A stretch of DNA of 64,000 bases from Plantago ovata (lineage: Eukaryota; Streptophyta; Magnoliopsida; Lamiales; Plantaginaceae): assembly GCA_028274465.1 (NCBI GenBank), contig CM051456.1, forward strand, positions 73,642,753-73,706,752, given 5' to 3'. The notes below the pieces were generated by a model. It saw nothing but the letters and a program-made list of their open reading frames with translations. It ran no database searches and was not told the origin of the DNA. A program made the position numbers and the translations under genes. Positions 33,447 to 45,183 of the stretch are shown here, piece by piece (within the stretch, counting starts at the first letter, position 1; every line of letters begins with the position of its first letter).

Positions 33447-33555
33447 GCTTCAGGAGCTATAGCAGCATCCTTGAATTGTTCATCCTGAAAAGATACCTTG
33501 TTAGATACAAGTACTAAGTTTTTAAACTTAGTAAAATTACCAAAATTTTCATCTA

Positions 33556-33560
33556 CCTGC
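33556..33560. other. Target-site duplication of solo LTR, left (CCTGC)
   Basis: CCTGC is repeated at 34874-34878, directly after the solo LTR. Confidence 0.95.
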
Positions 33561-34873
33561 TGATGAATGTGTATTTTACACTTTCATTCGAGTCTTTTTC
33601 ACCTATTTTAGCTATCCTCTATGATAATTTAGCTATATTTTAGTGCATTTTATTAGAATAGTGTCACGTTTCCCTTTAGTTTTTATTTTACAGGTTTTGG
33701 TTGAAAAACGAGGATTTCAGGGCAATTATATTAAAGTTAAAAAGGAATTGGTGTTCCAGAAGCCTATTTGGAGTATCTGAAGGTTTCCGAATAGGATTTG
33801 GAGTCTAGGGGTCGAATCTGGAGATTAGAAGGCCACTAGAAGTCAGAAACCGAGTCCGAAAAGGGGAAGAAATCCAAAAACGCGTCGAAAACGCGAAAAT
33901 TCCGGAATTTTACTCCCGGGCGAATCGCCCGGGACGTGGGGCGAATCGCCCCACACCAGGCGAATCGCCCGGTGTGTGGGGCCCTTCGCCCCACACAAAT
34001 TCGAGGCCTATATATAGTTGCTCAGTTTTTCTCTGAAATTCATACTTTTCCAGACCTATTCTCACACCTTTCTCTTTAGTTTTAGGTAGGAACTTCCCAG
34101 AGCCTGTTCTGGGGGTTCGTAGCTTAGGAGATACTTTTTCATAGCAGTTTGGAGCTTGTAAGATCGCGATTCTTCGGAGACTGACAACCTTCGGTAACAT
34201 TGTATCTTATAGTTTATTCTACTTATTTTTATATATCTTTCAACATGTTTTCTTCTATGATTTCTGTTGATTGCATGACAACTATGAGTAGCTAAACTTC
34301 TTGTTGGTGATTGTATGTGAATTCTTAGCGAAGGGTTGATAATTATGCTAATGGTTATATCGCGCATTATACTCCGTGTTATTGCTTTATTTCTTTGATC
34401 GAGCGGAATCTATATCTTTGTATGTTGATTAATTATTGCACACAATTGGACCCTAGTCGACCTATGCATATCTATATCTTCGTAGTGTTGAATAATTACG
34501 AAACACAATTGGACAATAGTGTTTGACCTATCAGTATCTATATCTTCGTAGTGTGTGATAATTGCAACAGGACAATTTATTGATCAAAGATCTCCATGCA
34601 AAACCGAGGAATTTACGCATGATTATTAACCCGTTATGCTTTGAAGGACCATACTATCACCAATCTCCATTATCTGTTAGAAAAACCTTTGCTATACCGT
34701 CTGCTGTTTTTATATTCTTTAATTAAATTAGATAAAGCTAGTTATAGTCCTTAGAGAACGACACTCGAGGTCATTCTACTGCTACACTACGGTTTTCGTT
34801 GTAGTTGTGAATTGCCTTTGGCTAAATAACAAATTTATTTGATTAATTAAGTCTGACGAACTTGGTAACATCA
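33561..34873 (+). repeat. Solo gypsy LTR (1313 bp)
   Basis: It starts TGATGAATG and ends AACATCA, with a GC palindrome cluster (33916-34002) and TATATATAG at about 34010-34018. It is flanked by CCTGC duplications, and no internal sequence or second LTR is attached. That is the usual product of recombination between two LTRs of one element. It is close to the LTR of element A. Confidence 0.95.
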
Positions 34874-35034
34874 CCTGCTGAGCAGGAGTTGTAGATTCTG
34901 TAAAGATAGGAAGTCTGTAAAGAAAATCATCCTGAATCATTGATTTTCAACAACCTTCTGACTTGTATCTTGAGAAGTCTGTAAAGAAACAATAGTGTTA
35001 GCTAAAGATAAAGTTTCAGATAGAGAAGTTTTGC

Positions 35035-37023
35035 TTATTCAGGGTTAACTACCTGCTGGAGAATGACAGGTGGTGACTCAGTCCTTTCAGCATTGATTGC
35101 TTCTTCATTATCTGGGACTCGATCTTCAGCAAACATCTTTTCTTGCTCTTCTTGAGAAAGCTGTGTAGCTTCAACAATCTCCCTTGTCTCTGAGTGGACA
35201 AGTTGAACAGAAACATCGAGACCTCTAAGTTCACTACTTGTCGTAAAGAGGTCCACTGACTTGTTGGAGTTATCATCAATCTCCATATCCATTTGCTGGC
35301 TTAGGTCAGTCAGTACCAGTTGGACTTTGTCAATAGAAGTAAGTGGTGAACTTGGTCTTACATTCTCAGCATCATGAGATGCGTCGTCGAATGGTGTTTC
35401 TTGATGAGTTTCAGCAAACTCTTGGACTTGAATAGTTGCAGTTTCAGCAACTGGTTCTTCAGTAGTTGCAGCTTCAGCAACTTCTTGGTCTTGACTAGTT
35501 GTTGTTTCAGCAACTGTCTCTTTTTCTTTTGTTGCTTTGCTGGCAACATGTTCAGCAAGTGCAGCCTTTCTGAGGTCTGAAGCAATATCACTTGCAGGTT
35601 CCAGAGTTGTATCATCCAGATTATCTACAATGTAGACATCTTCTAATCTTTCAAAGGAAGGAATTTCATTTCCACTGCCTTGTGGTCTTGCTTCAGTAGA
35701 TGGATCCAAGTTTATTGGATTTGCAGAGGCTTCAGCAAGCACTTCTGCAACATCTACTACAATGGTTTGCTTTTCAGCAACCACTGGTGTATCATCATCC
35801 TGGATAACGTGGACGACCGACACAGATTTTCTTGTCATTGTTTTCTTCCTTGGGAAGGTGGTTTTTGTCCTTGCCTTCTTAGGAACAGGGTCAGCTGATG
35901 AAGCTGCAGTCTGAGTATCTTCATCAGCTTTTCTCTTTTTCTTTGTTCTTTTGCTGGGTGCATTATTGTCAGCAACCGCAACAGTATCAGCAGCAGCAGT
36001 AGTCTCAGCAGCATTTGCAGCTGTTGCTTTCTTATACTGTTTGTCAGCAACCTTGGGTCCATTCAGCTTGTAGAAAGCTCTTCCCACATTGCATATTGAT
36101 TTCTTAATCGGCAATGGGTTTCTTAGCTGAATCTGGTAATGTTCAAGGATGTAACAGATTTTCAGTCCATACATCATTGGGAAAATTGGTGAGACAGTAT
36201 TGTCTTCAACCTTGACTTTGAATTTTGTAATACAGTCAACAAATCTGTTGAAAATGTATTTTGCCCAGTTGATGTCTGTTTTGTTTTCATATATATGCAT
36301 CAGCAACGGCCATCTTCTCAGGCCGACTTGGTTTATTCCTCCGGCTTGGGAGTCTAAGACTTTGATGAGTAGCAATGCTACTAGACCAAGTGAATGGCAG
36401 AGATGCTTCCTCTTAGTGAACTTATTCCAAGTCACAGGAGCAATCTCTCCTTTCTTCATCCTCTCATTTCTGACATCACTGTAGAAGGCTTCAATTTCTT
36501 CTTCAGTTGTAGTGATTTCATCTTCAGTTCCGGTAGTTGGAATCTGAAAGATGTTTGCCAAATCAATCCATTTCAGGATGATTTTCTTTCCCTGAACTGT
36601 TGTAGAAATCCCTTTTTCAGTGATTCCTTGTCCATCAGTAAGGGTTTGGATTTCTGCATTGTTGTAGAATTCCATTGTGTCTAACATACTCACATTCTTT
36701 TTGGGGTGAGCAGTGATGAAGAACAGTAGGCCTTGTTGATTTATGTAATTCAACGCCACATTTTTTTCTTCGTCCAATTCTTGTTCATAGAAGTATCGGA
36801 TATACTTCTGTTTAGCAAATCCGCCCCATTGCATCATCTGCTCACACTTTTCAGTGTTGATATATGCAGGAGGCATGGGTCTCTCTGTAATTCGGTTACT
36901 AGAAAGCACGATTTTCACCGTGTTTTTCACCGGAGTTGCTGCCGGAGTAGGAGCAGTGCTTTTTCCAGCACGGTCTTCCTTGGAGGAGTTGGTGTTCTTG
37001 GAAGGTTGCCTTTTGGGAGTCAT
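35035..37023 (-). CDS. Large ORF downstream of RNase H in element C
   Basis: ATG at 37023 gives 662 residues with no stop. The first ~330 residues look like a globular domain seen in plant transposon ORFs (retrotransposon-associated, possibly the 'putative plant transposon protein' family; not verified). The second half is low complexity: a Lys/Arg nuclear-signal-like cluster (PSKRTKKKRKAD), alanine-rich stretches, and repeated V/L-A-E-T units with acidic residues. No clear signal peptide and no strong membrane segment are apparent, which argues against a classical envelope protein. The position after RNase H suggests the Sirevirus extra ORF. Function unknown. Confidence 0.65.
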   Translation of the reverse strand: MTPKRQPSKNTNSSKEDRAGKSTAPTPAATPVKNTVKIVLSSNRITERPMPPAYINTEKCEQMMQWGGFAKQKYIRYFYEQELDEEKNVALNYINQQGLLFFITAHPKKNVSMLDTMEFYNNAEIQTLTDGQGITEKGISTTVQGKKIILKWIDLANIFQIPTTGTEDEITTTEEEIEAFYSDVRNERMKKGEIAPVTWNKFTKRKHLCHSLGLVALLLIKVLDSQAGGINQVGLRRWPLLMHIYENKTDINWAKYIFNRFVDCITKFKVKVEDNTVSPIFPMMYGLKICYILEHYQIQLRNPLPIKKSICNVGRAFYKLNGPKVADKQYKKATAANAAETTAAADTVAVADNNAPSKRTKKKRKADEDTQTAASSADPVPKKARTKTTFPRKKTMTRKSVSVVHVIQDDDTPVVAEKQTIVVDVAEVLAEASANPINLDPSTEARPQGSGNEIPSFERLEDVYIVDNLDDTTLEPASDIASDLRKAALAEHVASKATKEKETVAETTTSQDQEVAEAATTEEPVAETATIQVQEFAETHQETPFDDASHDAENVRPSSPLTSIDKVQLVLTDLSQQMDMEIDDNSNKSVDLFTTSSELRGLDVSVQLVHSETREIVEATQLSQEEQEKMFAEDRVPDNEEAINAERTESPPVILQQVVNPE

Positions 37024-37939
37024 CTCTTATATAGAAGGTAAGACTGGCGGAGTACGAAAAAGTTGCTTTTCCTTTTTTTTTGACCAGAGGTACAATAATT
37101 CAGAGCACATGCTAGCAGAGAAAGGAAATGTGAGTTAAAGAGTTTTGTCTTTCTCTAACTCTTCATTTATATAGTATCTCTGTTATGTGAGAAACTCAAT
37201 GGTTTTGAGCTCTCAGCTTTGTCTTTCTCTAACCGTCAGAGCGTGTTTTCACTTTATAACATTAACCGTTGAATCATCAACTGCTTTAAAATCAATGGCC
37301 ACGATTGCATTGCATGTCATGATTAACATCGAGTTTATTTGTGCCACAATTAACGTCACATTTGATTTTACCTTGATTCAGGGGATTTTATCTCTTTTAC
37401 TTAGAAGTTTATAGCTTGCTGAAGTATTAGAGAATCTTTTCAGCAATTTTAGTCATTCTGACTTTAGCAAATACTTTATAAGTATCAAGCCTTGTAGTTG
37501 CTGAAAGTTCCCCCTTAATTAAATATCTGATTTTTCTTTAGGTCAAAGATATTCCTGAGCTCCCGTCTCAGTGAATCCTTTATATATTAAGATATTTTTA
37601 GGTAAACTCGCTTTTGGTGGGAAACAATCTTGCTCTTTGTTGAGTTCCCGTCTCAAATTTATCTTTTGATACTTGAATACATGTTTCAGTATCCTTGATT
37701 GTCTGAATACCCGTTTCAGAAATCCTTAGATTTTTCTTACTGCATACCCGTTTCAGCAAGTGACCACATTTCCTAACAAATACCCGGTTTGAATGATTTA
37801 CTTGTTGAATGCCTGTTTCAGCAAACACTTTGTGTACAACCATTTATTTTAGAGGAATCAAGTAAAAGGGACTTTTCAAGGGATTATTAAATCTTCTTGT
37901 TGAATGCCTGATTCAGCAATCCAATCAAATGTACCCTTT
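37024..37939 (-). other. Noncoding spacer of element C with motif repeats
   Basis: It lies between RNase H and the large ORF. Segments at 37440-37930 repeat, in plus sense, variants of 'tacccgtttcag' and 'gcctgtttcagcaa' at intervals of about 40-70 bp. The short frame across it shows an E-T-G-I-Q unit several times and is not considered a gene. The part from 37050 to 37430 shows nothing recognised. Confidence 0.6.
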
Positions 37940-39594
37940 TTATTGAGGTAGTTCAATCAATCCAAAGTTATACCTCAGCATTGCGAACCTATTATCTAGA
38001 AGGGGCTTGGTAAAGATGTCAGCAAGTTGATCATCAGTACCTATCTTTATAACCTCAATGTCTCCTTTTTCCACATGATCTCTAATGAAATGATGTCTAA
38101 TATCAATGTGCTTTGTCCTTGAGTGGAACTTAGGATTTGGCGTGATAGCAATAGCACTTGTATTATCACAAAAGATTGGTGTTTTCTTTGCAGAAATACC
38201 ATAATCTCTTAGTTGTTGCTGAATCCAAAGGATTAGAACCGTACAACAACCAGCCGCAATGTATTCAGATTCAGTGGATGAATTGGCCACACAAGTTTGT
38301 TGCCTGCTGAACCATGAAATTAATCTTGTACCTAAAAACTCACAAGTTCCAGAAGTACTTTTTCTATCAAGGGTTGATCCACCATGATCAGCATCTGAAT
38401 AACCAACCAATTCTAATCCAGAATCTTTTGGATACCATAATCCAATATTGACTGTGCCTTTGACATATTTCAGTATTTTGAATGCTTTCTTGTAGTGTGA
38501 TTCTCTAGGATCAGATTGAAATCTTGCACACACACAAACAACATACTGAATGTCAGGCCTACTTGCTGTTAGATATAGGAAGGAACCAATGAGCTTCCTA
38601 TACTTGTGTTCATCCACACTTTTGTCTTGTTTAGTATAGCCCAATTTGGTACCAACACTCATAGAGATCTTTTCAGATTTCTCTTCCTCTTTGATCCTAA
38701 ACTTTATGAGCATTTCATTTGCATACTTTGCTTGATTTATGAATATTCCATCCTTGAGTTGCTTGACTTTCAAACCTAGGAAATAATTCAATTTGCCCAT
38801 CATGCTCATTTCAAACTTGTTTGTCATGAGTTTGGCAAAATCATCACAAAGTTGCTTGTCCTTAGAACCAAAAATTATGCATCCACATAAATCTGGACTA
38901 AGAGTATTTTACCATCATGATTCATGGTAGATAGGGTTTTATCAACTTCTCCCTTCTTGAAACCATTATCCAGCAAGAACTTAGCTAGGGTATCATACCA
39001 AGCTCTAGGTGCTTGCTTTAGACCATATACAGCTTTCTGAAGCTTATATACCATCTTGGTTTCTGAGGGAAGTTCAAAGCCAGGGGGTTGTTCTATATAG
39101 ACTTCTTCAGCAAGTTCACCATTTAGGAATGCACTTTTAACATCCATTTGATAAACTATGAAGTCATTATGAGCAACAAAGGCTAATAAAAGTCTAATAG
39201 CATCCAATCTTGCAACTGGTGCATAAGACTTATCATAATCCAATCCTTCAGTATGGGAATAATCTTGAGAAACTAAACGTGCTTTGTTCCTTGTTACTTC
39301 TCCAGACTCACTCAGCTTGTTCCTGAACACCCACTTTGTACCAATTGCTTTCTTTCCTTCAGCAAGGGGTACAAGTTTCCAGACTTTGTTCCTTTCAAAT
39401 TGATCCAGTTCTTCTTGCATTTTCTTGATCCATTCAGAATGCTTTAAAGCTTCTTCTATGGTTTTGGGCTCAATTTCAAAAACAAAGCAAGAGAACAAAG
39501 CTTCTACTTCAACAACAATTGCTTCTTCAGCAAGTTCTTGATTAGTAGATACTTTGGATCTAGTTACTTGGCGTTTGTCAATATCACCAATCAT
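37940..39594 (-). pseudogene. RT and RNase H of element C
   Basis: RT starts after an acidic linker with LKHSEWIKKMQEELDQFERN and KWVFRNKLSESGEVTRNKARLV, then KSAFLNGELAEEVYIEQPPG and YGLKQAPRAWYD. At the catalytic box the frame reads YVDA then a stop (about 38873-38882); one base lost there destroys the second Asp. The frame 38827-37940 resumes with the FEMSMMGKLNYFLGL block. RNase H follows with SDADHGG, VANSSTESEYIAAG and the ending TDDQLADIFTKPL. The sequence type is that of SIRE/Maximus elements. Confidence 0.85.
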
Positions 39595-40027
39595 ATCCGT
39601 AGAGGGATGATCTCTAATCCACTTATTAACAGGTTTTCTACTCTTTGGATCTGGATATGTTTGCGTTTCAGCATGTGACTCTTCAGCATGTACTTGTTCA
39701 GTACTACTGGTATCTGGTCGTGTCTCTGTTGGAATTGGTTCATCAACAACTGCTTGTTCAGGCTGGATTGAGATAACTCGTCAGCAGACACAGGAGGTTG
39801 CGTAGTTTCAGCAACATCGGGAGCAACTGCGTCCTTAGCCGGAAATTCTTTATCATGAACTACATTTATCTTGTCATGACTTGGAGTTGGAGTGTCATTG
39901 TCAGAATCATCATTAAGTTCAATAGATTTGATATTTCCAGCATTGGTTTCAGTTCTTTGCTCGTGTATGAGTAATTTCTTCATACATTCTGATATTTCTT
40001 CTTCAGCAGACACTCCTTGTGTCTTTT
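39591..40027 (-). pseudogene. Integrase-RT linker of element C, truncated
   Basis: Charged, low-complexity coding remnant upstream of RT. Two frames overlap near 39765, showing a frameshift. It is cut at 40027 by the LTR of element D, with no integrase sequence on the other side of D. Confidence 0.7.
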
Positions 40028-41225
40028 TGATTGAACGTGTATTTTACACTTTCATTCGAGTCTTTTTTCACCAATTTAGCTATCCTCTATGTTAATTTAG
40101 CTATATTTTAGTGCATTTTATTAGAATAGTGTCACGTTTCCCTTTAGTTTGTATTTACAGGTTTTGGGTGAATAACGTGGTTTTCCAGGAAATTATATTG
40201 AAGAGAACGAAGAATTGGTGTTCTGGGGACATTTTTGAAGTATTTAGAAGATTCCAGATAGGATTTGAAGTCTAGGGGTCGAGTCTGAAGGCTAAAGGTC
40301 ACTAGATGACAAAAACCGAGTCCGAAAAGGAAAGGAAATCAAAAAACGCGTCGAAAACGCGTCCAAGGCAGGTTGGAACTCCCGGGCGATTCGCCCGGGA
40401 CGTGGGGCGGTTCGCCCCACACCAGGTGATTCGCCCGGTGTGTGGGGCGACTCGCCCCACACATTCCGAACCCCTATATATAGTTGCTCAGTTTCTCCGT
40501 TTTGCATACTTTCTCAGACTTTTTTTCACACCTTTCTCATTAGTTTTAGGGAAGAATTCCCCAGAGCCTGTTCTGGGAATTCTTAGCATAGGAGATACTT
40601 TTTCTTATCGTTTTGGAGCTTGTGAGATCGCGATTCTTCGGAGATTGACAACCTTCGGTAACATTGTATCTTAGACTTTTGTATTTATATTTATTATCTT
40701 TCAACATGTTTTCATTCAATCTTGCTATGATTTCTGTTGATTGCATGACATCTATGAGTAGCTAAATCTATCGTTGGTGATAGTATGTGATTTCTTAGCG
40801 AAGGGTTAATAATTATGCTGATGGCGGTAAAGCGAATCAGACTTTGAGTTATTGCTTTATTTCTTTGATCTATCTAAGCCTTCTATCTTCGTAGTGTTGA
40901 ATAATAACGGAACACATTGGACAATTCATGATCAAAGATCTCTATGCAAAACGATCGGGTACTTCATGCATGATTATTAACATGCTATGCTTTGAATGAT
41001 CATACTATCACTAACTTCCATTATCTTGATAAGAAAAACCTGTGCTAAGTCGTCTGTTGATTCTATAGTTTAAGTTAGATTAGATAAAGCAAGTTATAGT
41101 CCTTAGAGATCGACACTCGAGGTTATTATACTGCTACACTACGGTTTTCGTTGTAGTTGTGAATTGCCTTTGGCTAAATACAAATTTATTTGATTAATTA
41201 GAATCTGACAAATTTCGGTTCATCA
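40028..41225 (+). repeat. 5' LTR of element D
   Basis: It starts TGATTGAACG, one base longer than the TGATGAACG form, and ends TTCATCA. The GC palindrome cluster is at 40381-40462 and a TATA box at about 40482-40490. Confidence 0.9.
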
Positions 41226-41228
41226 AAT

Positions 41229-41246
41229 TGGCGCCGTTGCCGGGGA
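41229..41246 (+). other. Primer-binding site of element D (tRNA-Asp)
   Basis: TGGCGCCGTTGCCGGGGA, three bases after the LTR end. Confidence 0.9.
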
Positions 41247-41368
41247 CTATACTCCTTTTTTCTGTTTAGCTTATTTATGTTTTCAGCATTCAATCCCTAG
41301 TTTTAGTAGTTTTTATTTTTTCTATTTGATCTCTCTGATACTCCTTTCTAGCTTGTTACAGATAGTGT

Positions 41369-43364
41369 ATGCGAAGTACACGATCTAGGGGAACACCGCT
41401 TGCTGAATCAATCGCTGAAATCAACAGAGTCTACCACCAAAGAAGGCGACTACTTCGAAGACGTGAACTAGAAGAAATAGAGGATACCGATTTCTCTGAA
41501 TCTCTACACAGTCTTTTCAAGGAAATTGACGGAATGGCAGAAGCTAGACCACTGAAAGCATGGGTTCAACCCTCCAAGGATCATATGAGGGGACCGGTGA
41601 TTGTTCTTTCGTCTGCAACTCGAGATCTGGAAATCAAAAACCACGCGTTCCAACAACTTCCGAGGTTCTATGGCTTAGCAAGGGAAGATGTGATGGGGTA
41701 CTTGCACGATATCGATGATTTCGTCAACCAACTCCCACGGCCCGGAGATGAAACAAGACTATGATGAGACCATCTACACCACGTTTGAGAGGTTCCAAGA
41801 CCTCATGAACATGTGCCCTCACCATGGTTTTGAGCTTTAGGATCTTGTCCAACACTTCTACAATGGACTGACCTTTGAGAACCAACAAGTGGTGGATTTC
41901 CATTGCCGTGGCAATATTTGGGAGGAAACCGCGGAAGCCGTCTGGGCGGTTTTCGAAAGACTTGCTAAGGGTTCGCAATTCAAAGATCCAAGAGCAATGG
42001 TTAGGAGACGTGGACCTGAAGCTCCACCTACTCAGGAAGCCCCTATGTATGGGGGGAATGGGGATCGATTCGAGTGCTTTACCAATGAATTGAAGCAAGT
42101 CCTCAAGAGCGCCACTGGAACATCTGTGTCGAACGAAGTTTGCCGAATATGCAAGAACTATGGGCATGGAGCTCATATGTGTAGATCGGATCTTGCATAT
42201 GATGATGGCAATTGGGTTCAAGGAGGCGAAGAGGAAGCTTTTGCTACGGAATTCGGTACTCAAGAAGCTAGCGACGTACAAGATGGTAGGAATCCTCGAG
42301 GTGGATGTTGGAGAAGAGGGTTCCGGAACAATCAAGGATACGCACCGGCTAGCCAAACTTATGGCCCTAACCAAGACCGTAGTAGGCTTATCTATGGTAA
42401 TGATCACTTCGAAAATCCCTCTCCGAAAGAGCAACCGAAGTCGAAGACAGCTCTACTGATGGAGAACTTGCAAAAGATGGTTGATCACACCCAAAGTTTT
42501 CTCAAGCGTTATGAAGAAGATTCTGAGAAGACTAGGGCGAGGCTTGATCGATTGGAAGAGAGCACTAGGCTTGCCCATCAAAAGATGCAAGAGTTGATTG
42601 ACCGAGGAGCAAGTAGGGAGCCAGGGAAGCTGCCTAGCAACACTGAGAAATCGATGTCCATTACCTTGGTGGGTGATCTACCTGTTGAAATCACCATTAA
42701 GAAGGTTGCTAAGTGTGAGCATTGCAAGGATGAAGAACCCCCACTAGCCAAGGAAAAAGAGAAGGACCTTGGTTCTGATGAGAGTGAAGAGGAGCAAGAG
42801 GATCCCGAGCCAATCCCTCAAAGTTTCGATGTTAAGGTCGGGATTGGTGAACATGAAGATGTTCGTGCTACACTAGATACGGGATCTTACTCTAATGTGC
42901 TCCCAATGAATGTGTTTGAGAAGAGTAGCCTTGGAAAACTATCTAAGCATAAGGCTAATGTGCAATTGGCGGATGGATCCTTTGTGAGACCTGAAGGCGT
43001 TGTGAAGAATGTATTGGTTAAGATTGGTGAAGCTTTTGTGTACACCAACTTCGTAGTTATGCCGGCGTCTACACCTGGGATGGGGGATGTTGTTCTCTTG
43101 GGGCGAACGTTCTTGACTAAACTACGCTCCGTGATAGACACCTACCGAAGGACTTGCACCATTGAGGTGGATGGCAAGAGACATGTGTTGCGAGCCATAC
43201 CTGATCCATATAATCACTTCAATGCTTCTCACACAATTAACTACTTTGGTCTTGCTGTCTACGTTCATTCTTATTCACAGGTTCGTGGCATGAGGAGGAG
43301 ATCCATGAAGGGGAATCTAGTACCCTCAAGAAGAAGAGCTAGAGCAAGAAGAAGTCGAGTCTAA
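41369..43364 (+). pseudogene. gag-protease of element D, internally deleted
   Basis: ATG at 41369 opens the gag as in element A. Near 41750 about 195 bp are missing relative to A, taking out the central capsid helices; the frame then stops at about 41764. TAG at 41838-41840 follows. From 41841 to 43364 the frame is open: the CRICKNYGHGAHMC zinc knuckle (about 42140-42180), a coiled segment, an acidic linker, and an aspartic protease with LDTGSYSNVLP at about 42872-42905 and VVLLGRTFLTKL at about 43090-43125. It ends soon after an arginine-rich tail. No RT follows. Confidence 0.85.
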
Positions 43365-44467
43365 GACTATAAACAATGGCGCTATCCGGGAGGAAACCCG
43401 AGATATTATCGCTTTTTTACCGCTTTATTGCATGCATTCATACATTGAACAATTTGCCTCTCTTTATGTGAATTTGTTCGTCTGTGTCATTTGTGTTTAT
43501 GTTTATGTTTGAGTGAACTTTTTCGAGTGGTTTTATGAGTAAAATGGTTTTCGGGGATTAAAAACTGAGTTTTTTCGGAAGATTTCGTCTCCCCACCTCC
43601 GGAGGTGGGGGGCGAATCGCCCCACATGACCAGAGAGCTCCGGGCTCTCTGGACACACGGGGCGATTCGCCCCACACGGGGAGAATCGCCCCACACACGG
43701 GGCGACTCGCCCCGTGATGTCTAAAAGTTAAAAACGGGAGACAACCCCCTATATCCTCATTTTCTCCTCCTTTTCACTCTCTTACTCCAAAAAAATCCGA
43801 AAAAATCGAAAATTGTTCAATCCTTCATAAAACTTTCAATCTTCCATCAAATTTTGTGTTCTTTAGCTTCAATCGAAGCCCATTACGTGCTCTTTCTTTC
43901 ATCCGAACAAGTTTCACACTAGGGCATTCGTTTTCCAGATCTGAGGTATTTTCACATGAACCCTAATTTTTCAAATTTGGGGGTTTTCTGATTTATGCTT
44001 CAATTAGTGTTATATGATGTATGGGTTAGTTGTTTGTGTGATTAGAAACGTTATTCACTATCAATTGCATGTTCAATTATGCTTGGTTTGTTGGTTTGAG
44101 AATTTTGCTACTAGATATCTATATCTCGTTATGCAATGTTTCTTTTCCTTCCATTCCGTACATATGATTGTATTTACTGATGTGATAATGATGGACATGA
44201 TGGTAGAATGCATGATTGATGAGTTTGTGGATTTATAATGATAGAATTTTTGCTACTATGGTATGAATTGAGCCTTATAATTTAGGGTTATTGGTTGTCT
44301 AGCACGAGCATAATGTGATATGTACATGTCGAAGTTGTTTTGAGTGTTGCGAGTTTGTTTTCCTTTTCGTAAAGTTTGTGCTTCAACCTATTCTTTTGAA
44401 TAGATTTGGGGAGGTCGTTTGTGAGTCATTGTAGTTTATTTTTCGTTGTGCTACTGCTGGCTACATA

Positions 44468-44514
<47 letters not shown>

Positions 44515-45183
44515 TAAAAGGAAATATCTGGAAAAAAAAAAAAAGAAAAGACCCCAAAAAAGCAAAGAAGGGTCCAAAGAAAGCCATAAAGCAGTTTAGC
44601 AAAGTGTTTGTCTCGTTTTTCAATTCATGTAATGTTCGTAATCGAGTTGTAAGTGTGTCTTTCGTTTGTTTGAGCGTCATCGGTTCTAGACCACCCTCGT
44701 CCTGCCATTCAGGAAGTGGTGATAGTTTATGACTTTGCTTAAGAGATGGGTAGAATAGGGGAGAGTGAACTTTTAGGGAACCCTCCTTCGTTTGATGAGA
44801 GCCAGTATTGGTTCGACGTCTTTGAGGAAAAGTCTTAACTTGGTGAACAGTAGTAAGTCCTCAGTTTCATAGGCACAGGACAACCATTCGTATTTTAACA
44901 TGTTTCATTACGTCGTCACTGACTAGGTCTAGGTTGAGAATGTTACGAGAGACTATCTTGTTTAACATAGTGCATATGTGAATGTGTATGAGTCAATCGG
45001 GGCATTCTTCAACCAATATCCATGTTATGATTTGTATGGTCATTGTTCATAAGTTTTTGATAGACTCAATAGATTAGTTCATTTCATTGGGCATGCGACT
45101 CCATTTTGTGTGTTGCATTGGTTTTTTGTATTAGAGTCTAGCTTAGTTGCTTGAGGACAAGCAAAGATTCGGTTTGGGGAGTT
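43365..45183 (+). other. 3' noncoding region of element D
   Basis: No gene is supported. It holds a palindrome cluster (43590-43715), a run of 41 A residues (44469-44509), an A/G block, and a segment shared with array F (for example around 44685-44720 and 44775-45000). The polypurine tract is at about 45170-45183. Confidence 0.75.

Larger units (their letters stand above)
33447..40027 (-). mobile_element. Sirevirus-like copia element C, broken
   Basis: On the minus strand a copia RT-RNase H region (40027-37940) is followed by a repeat-bearing spacer and a 662-residue ORF. A large ORF downstream of RNase H is the layout of Sireviruses (SIRE/Maximus), whose extra ORF is often called envelope-like. 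Gag, protease and integrase are missing; the element stops abruptly at element D. Its 3' end is separated from its LTR by element B at 33447. A solo gypsy LTR sits at 33561-34873. Confidence 0.75.

Noticed and set aside
35035..37023. Retroviral envelope gene
   Set aside because: No signal peptide or clear membrane anchor is visible; only the position after RNase H speaks for it.
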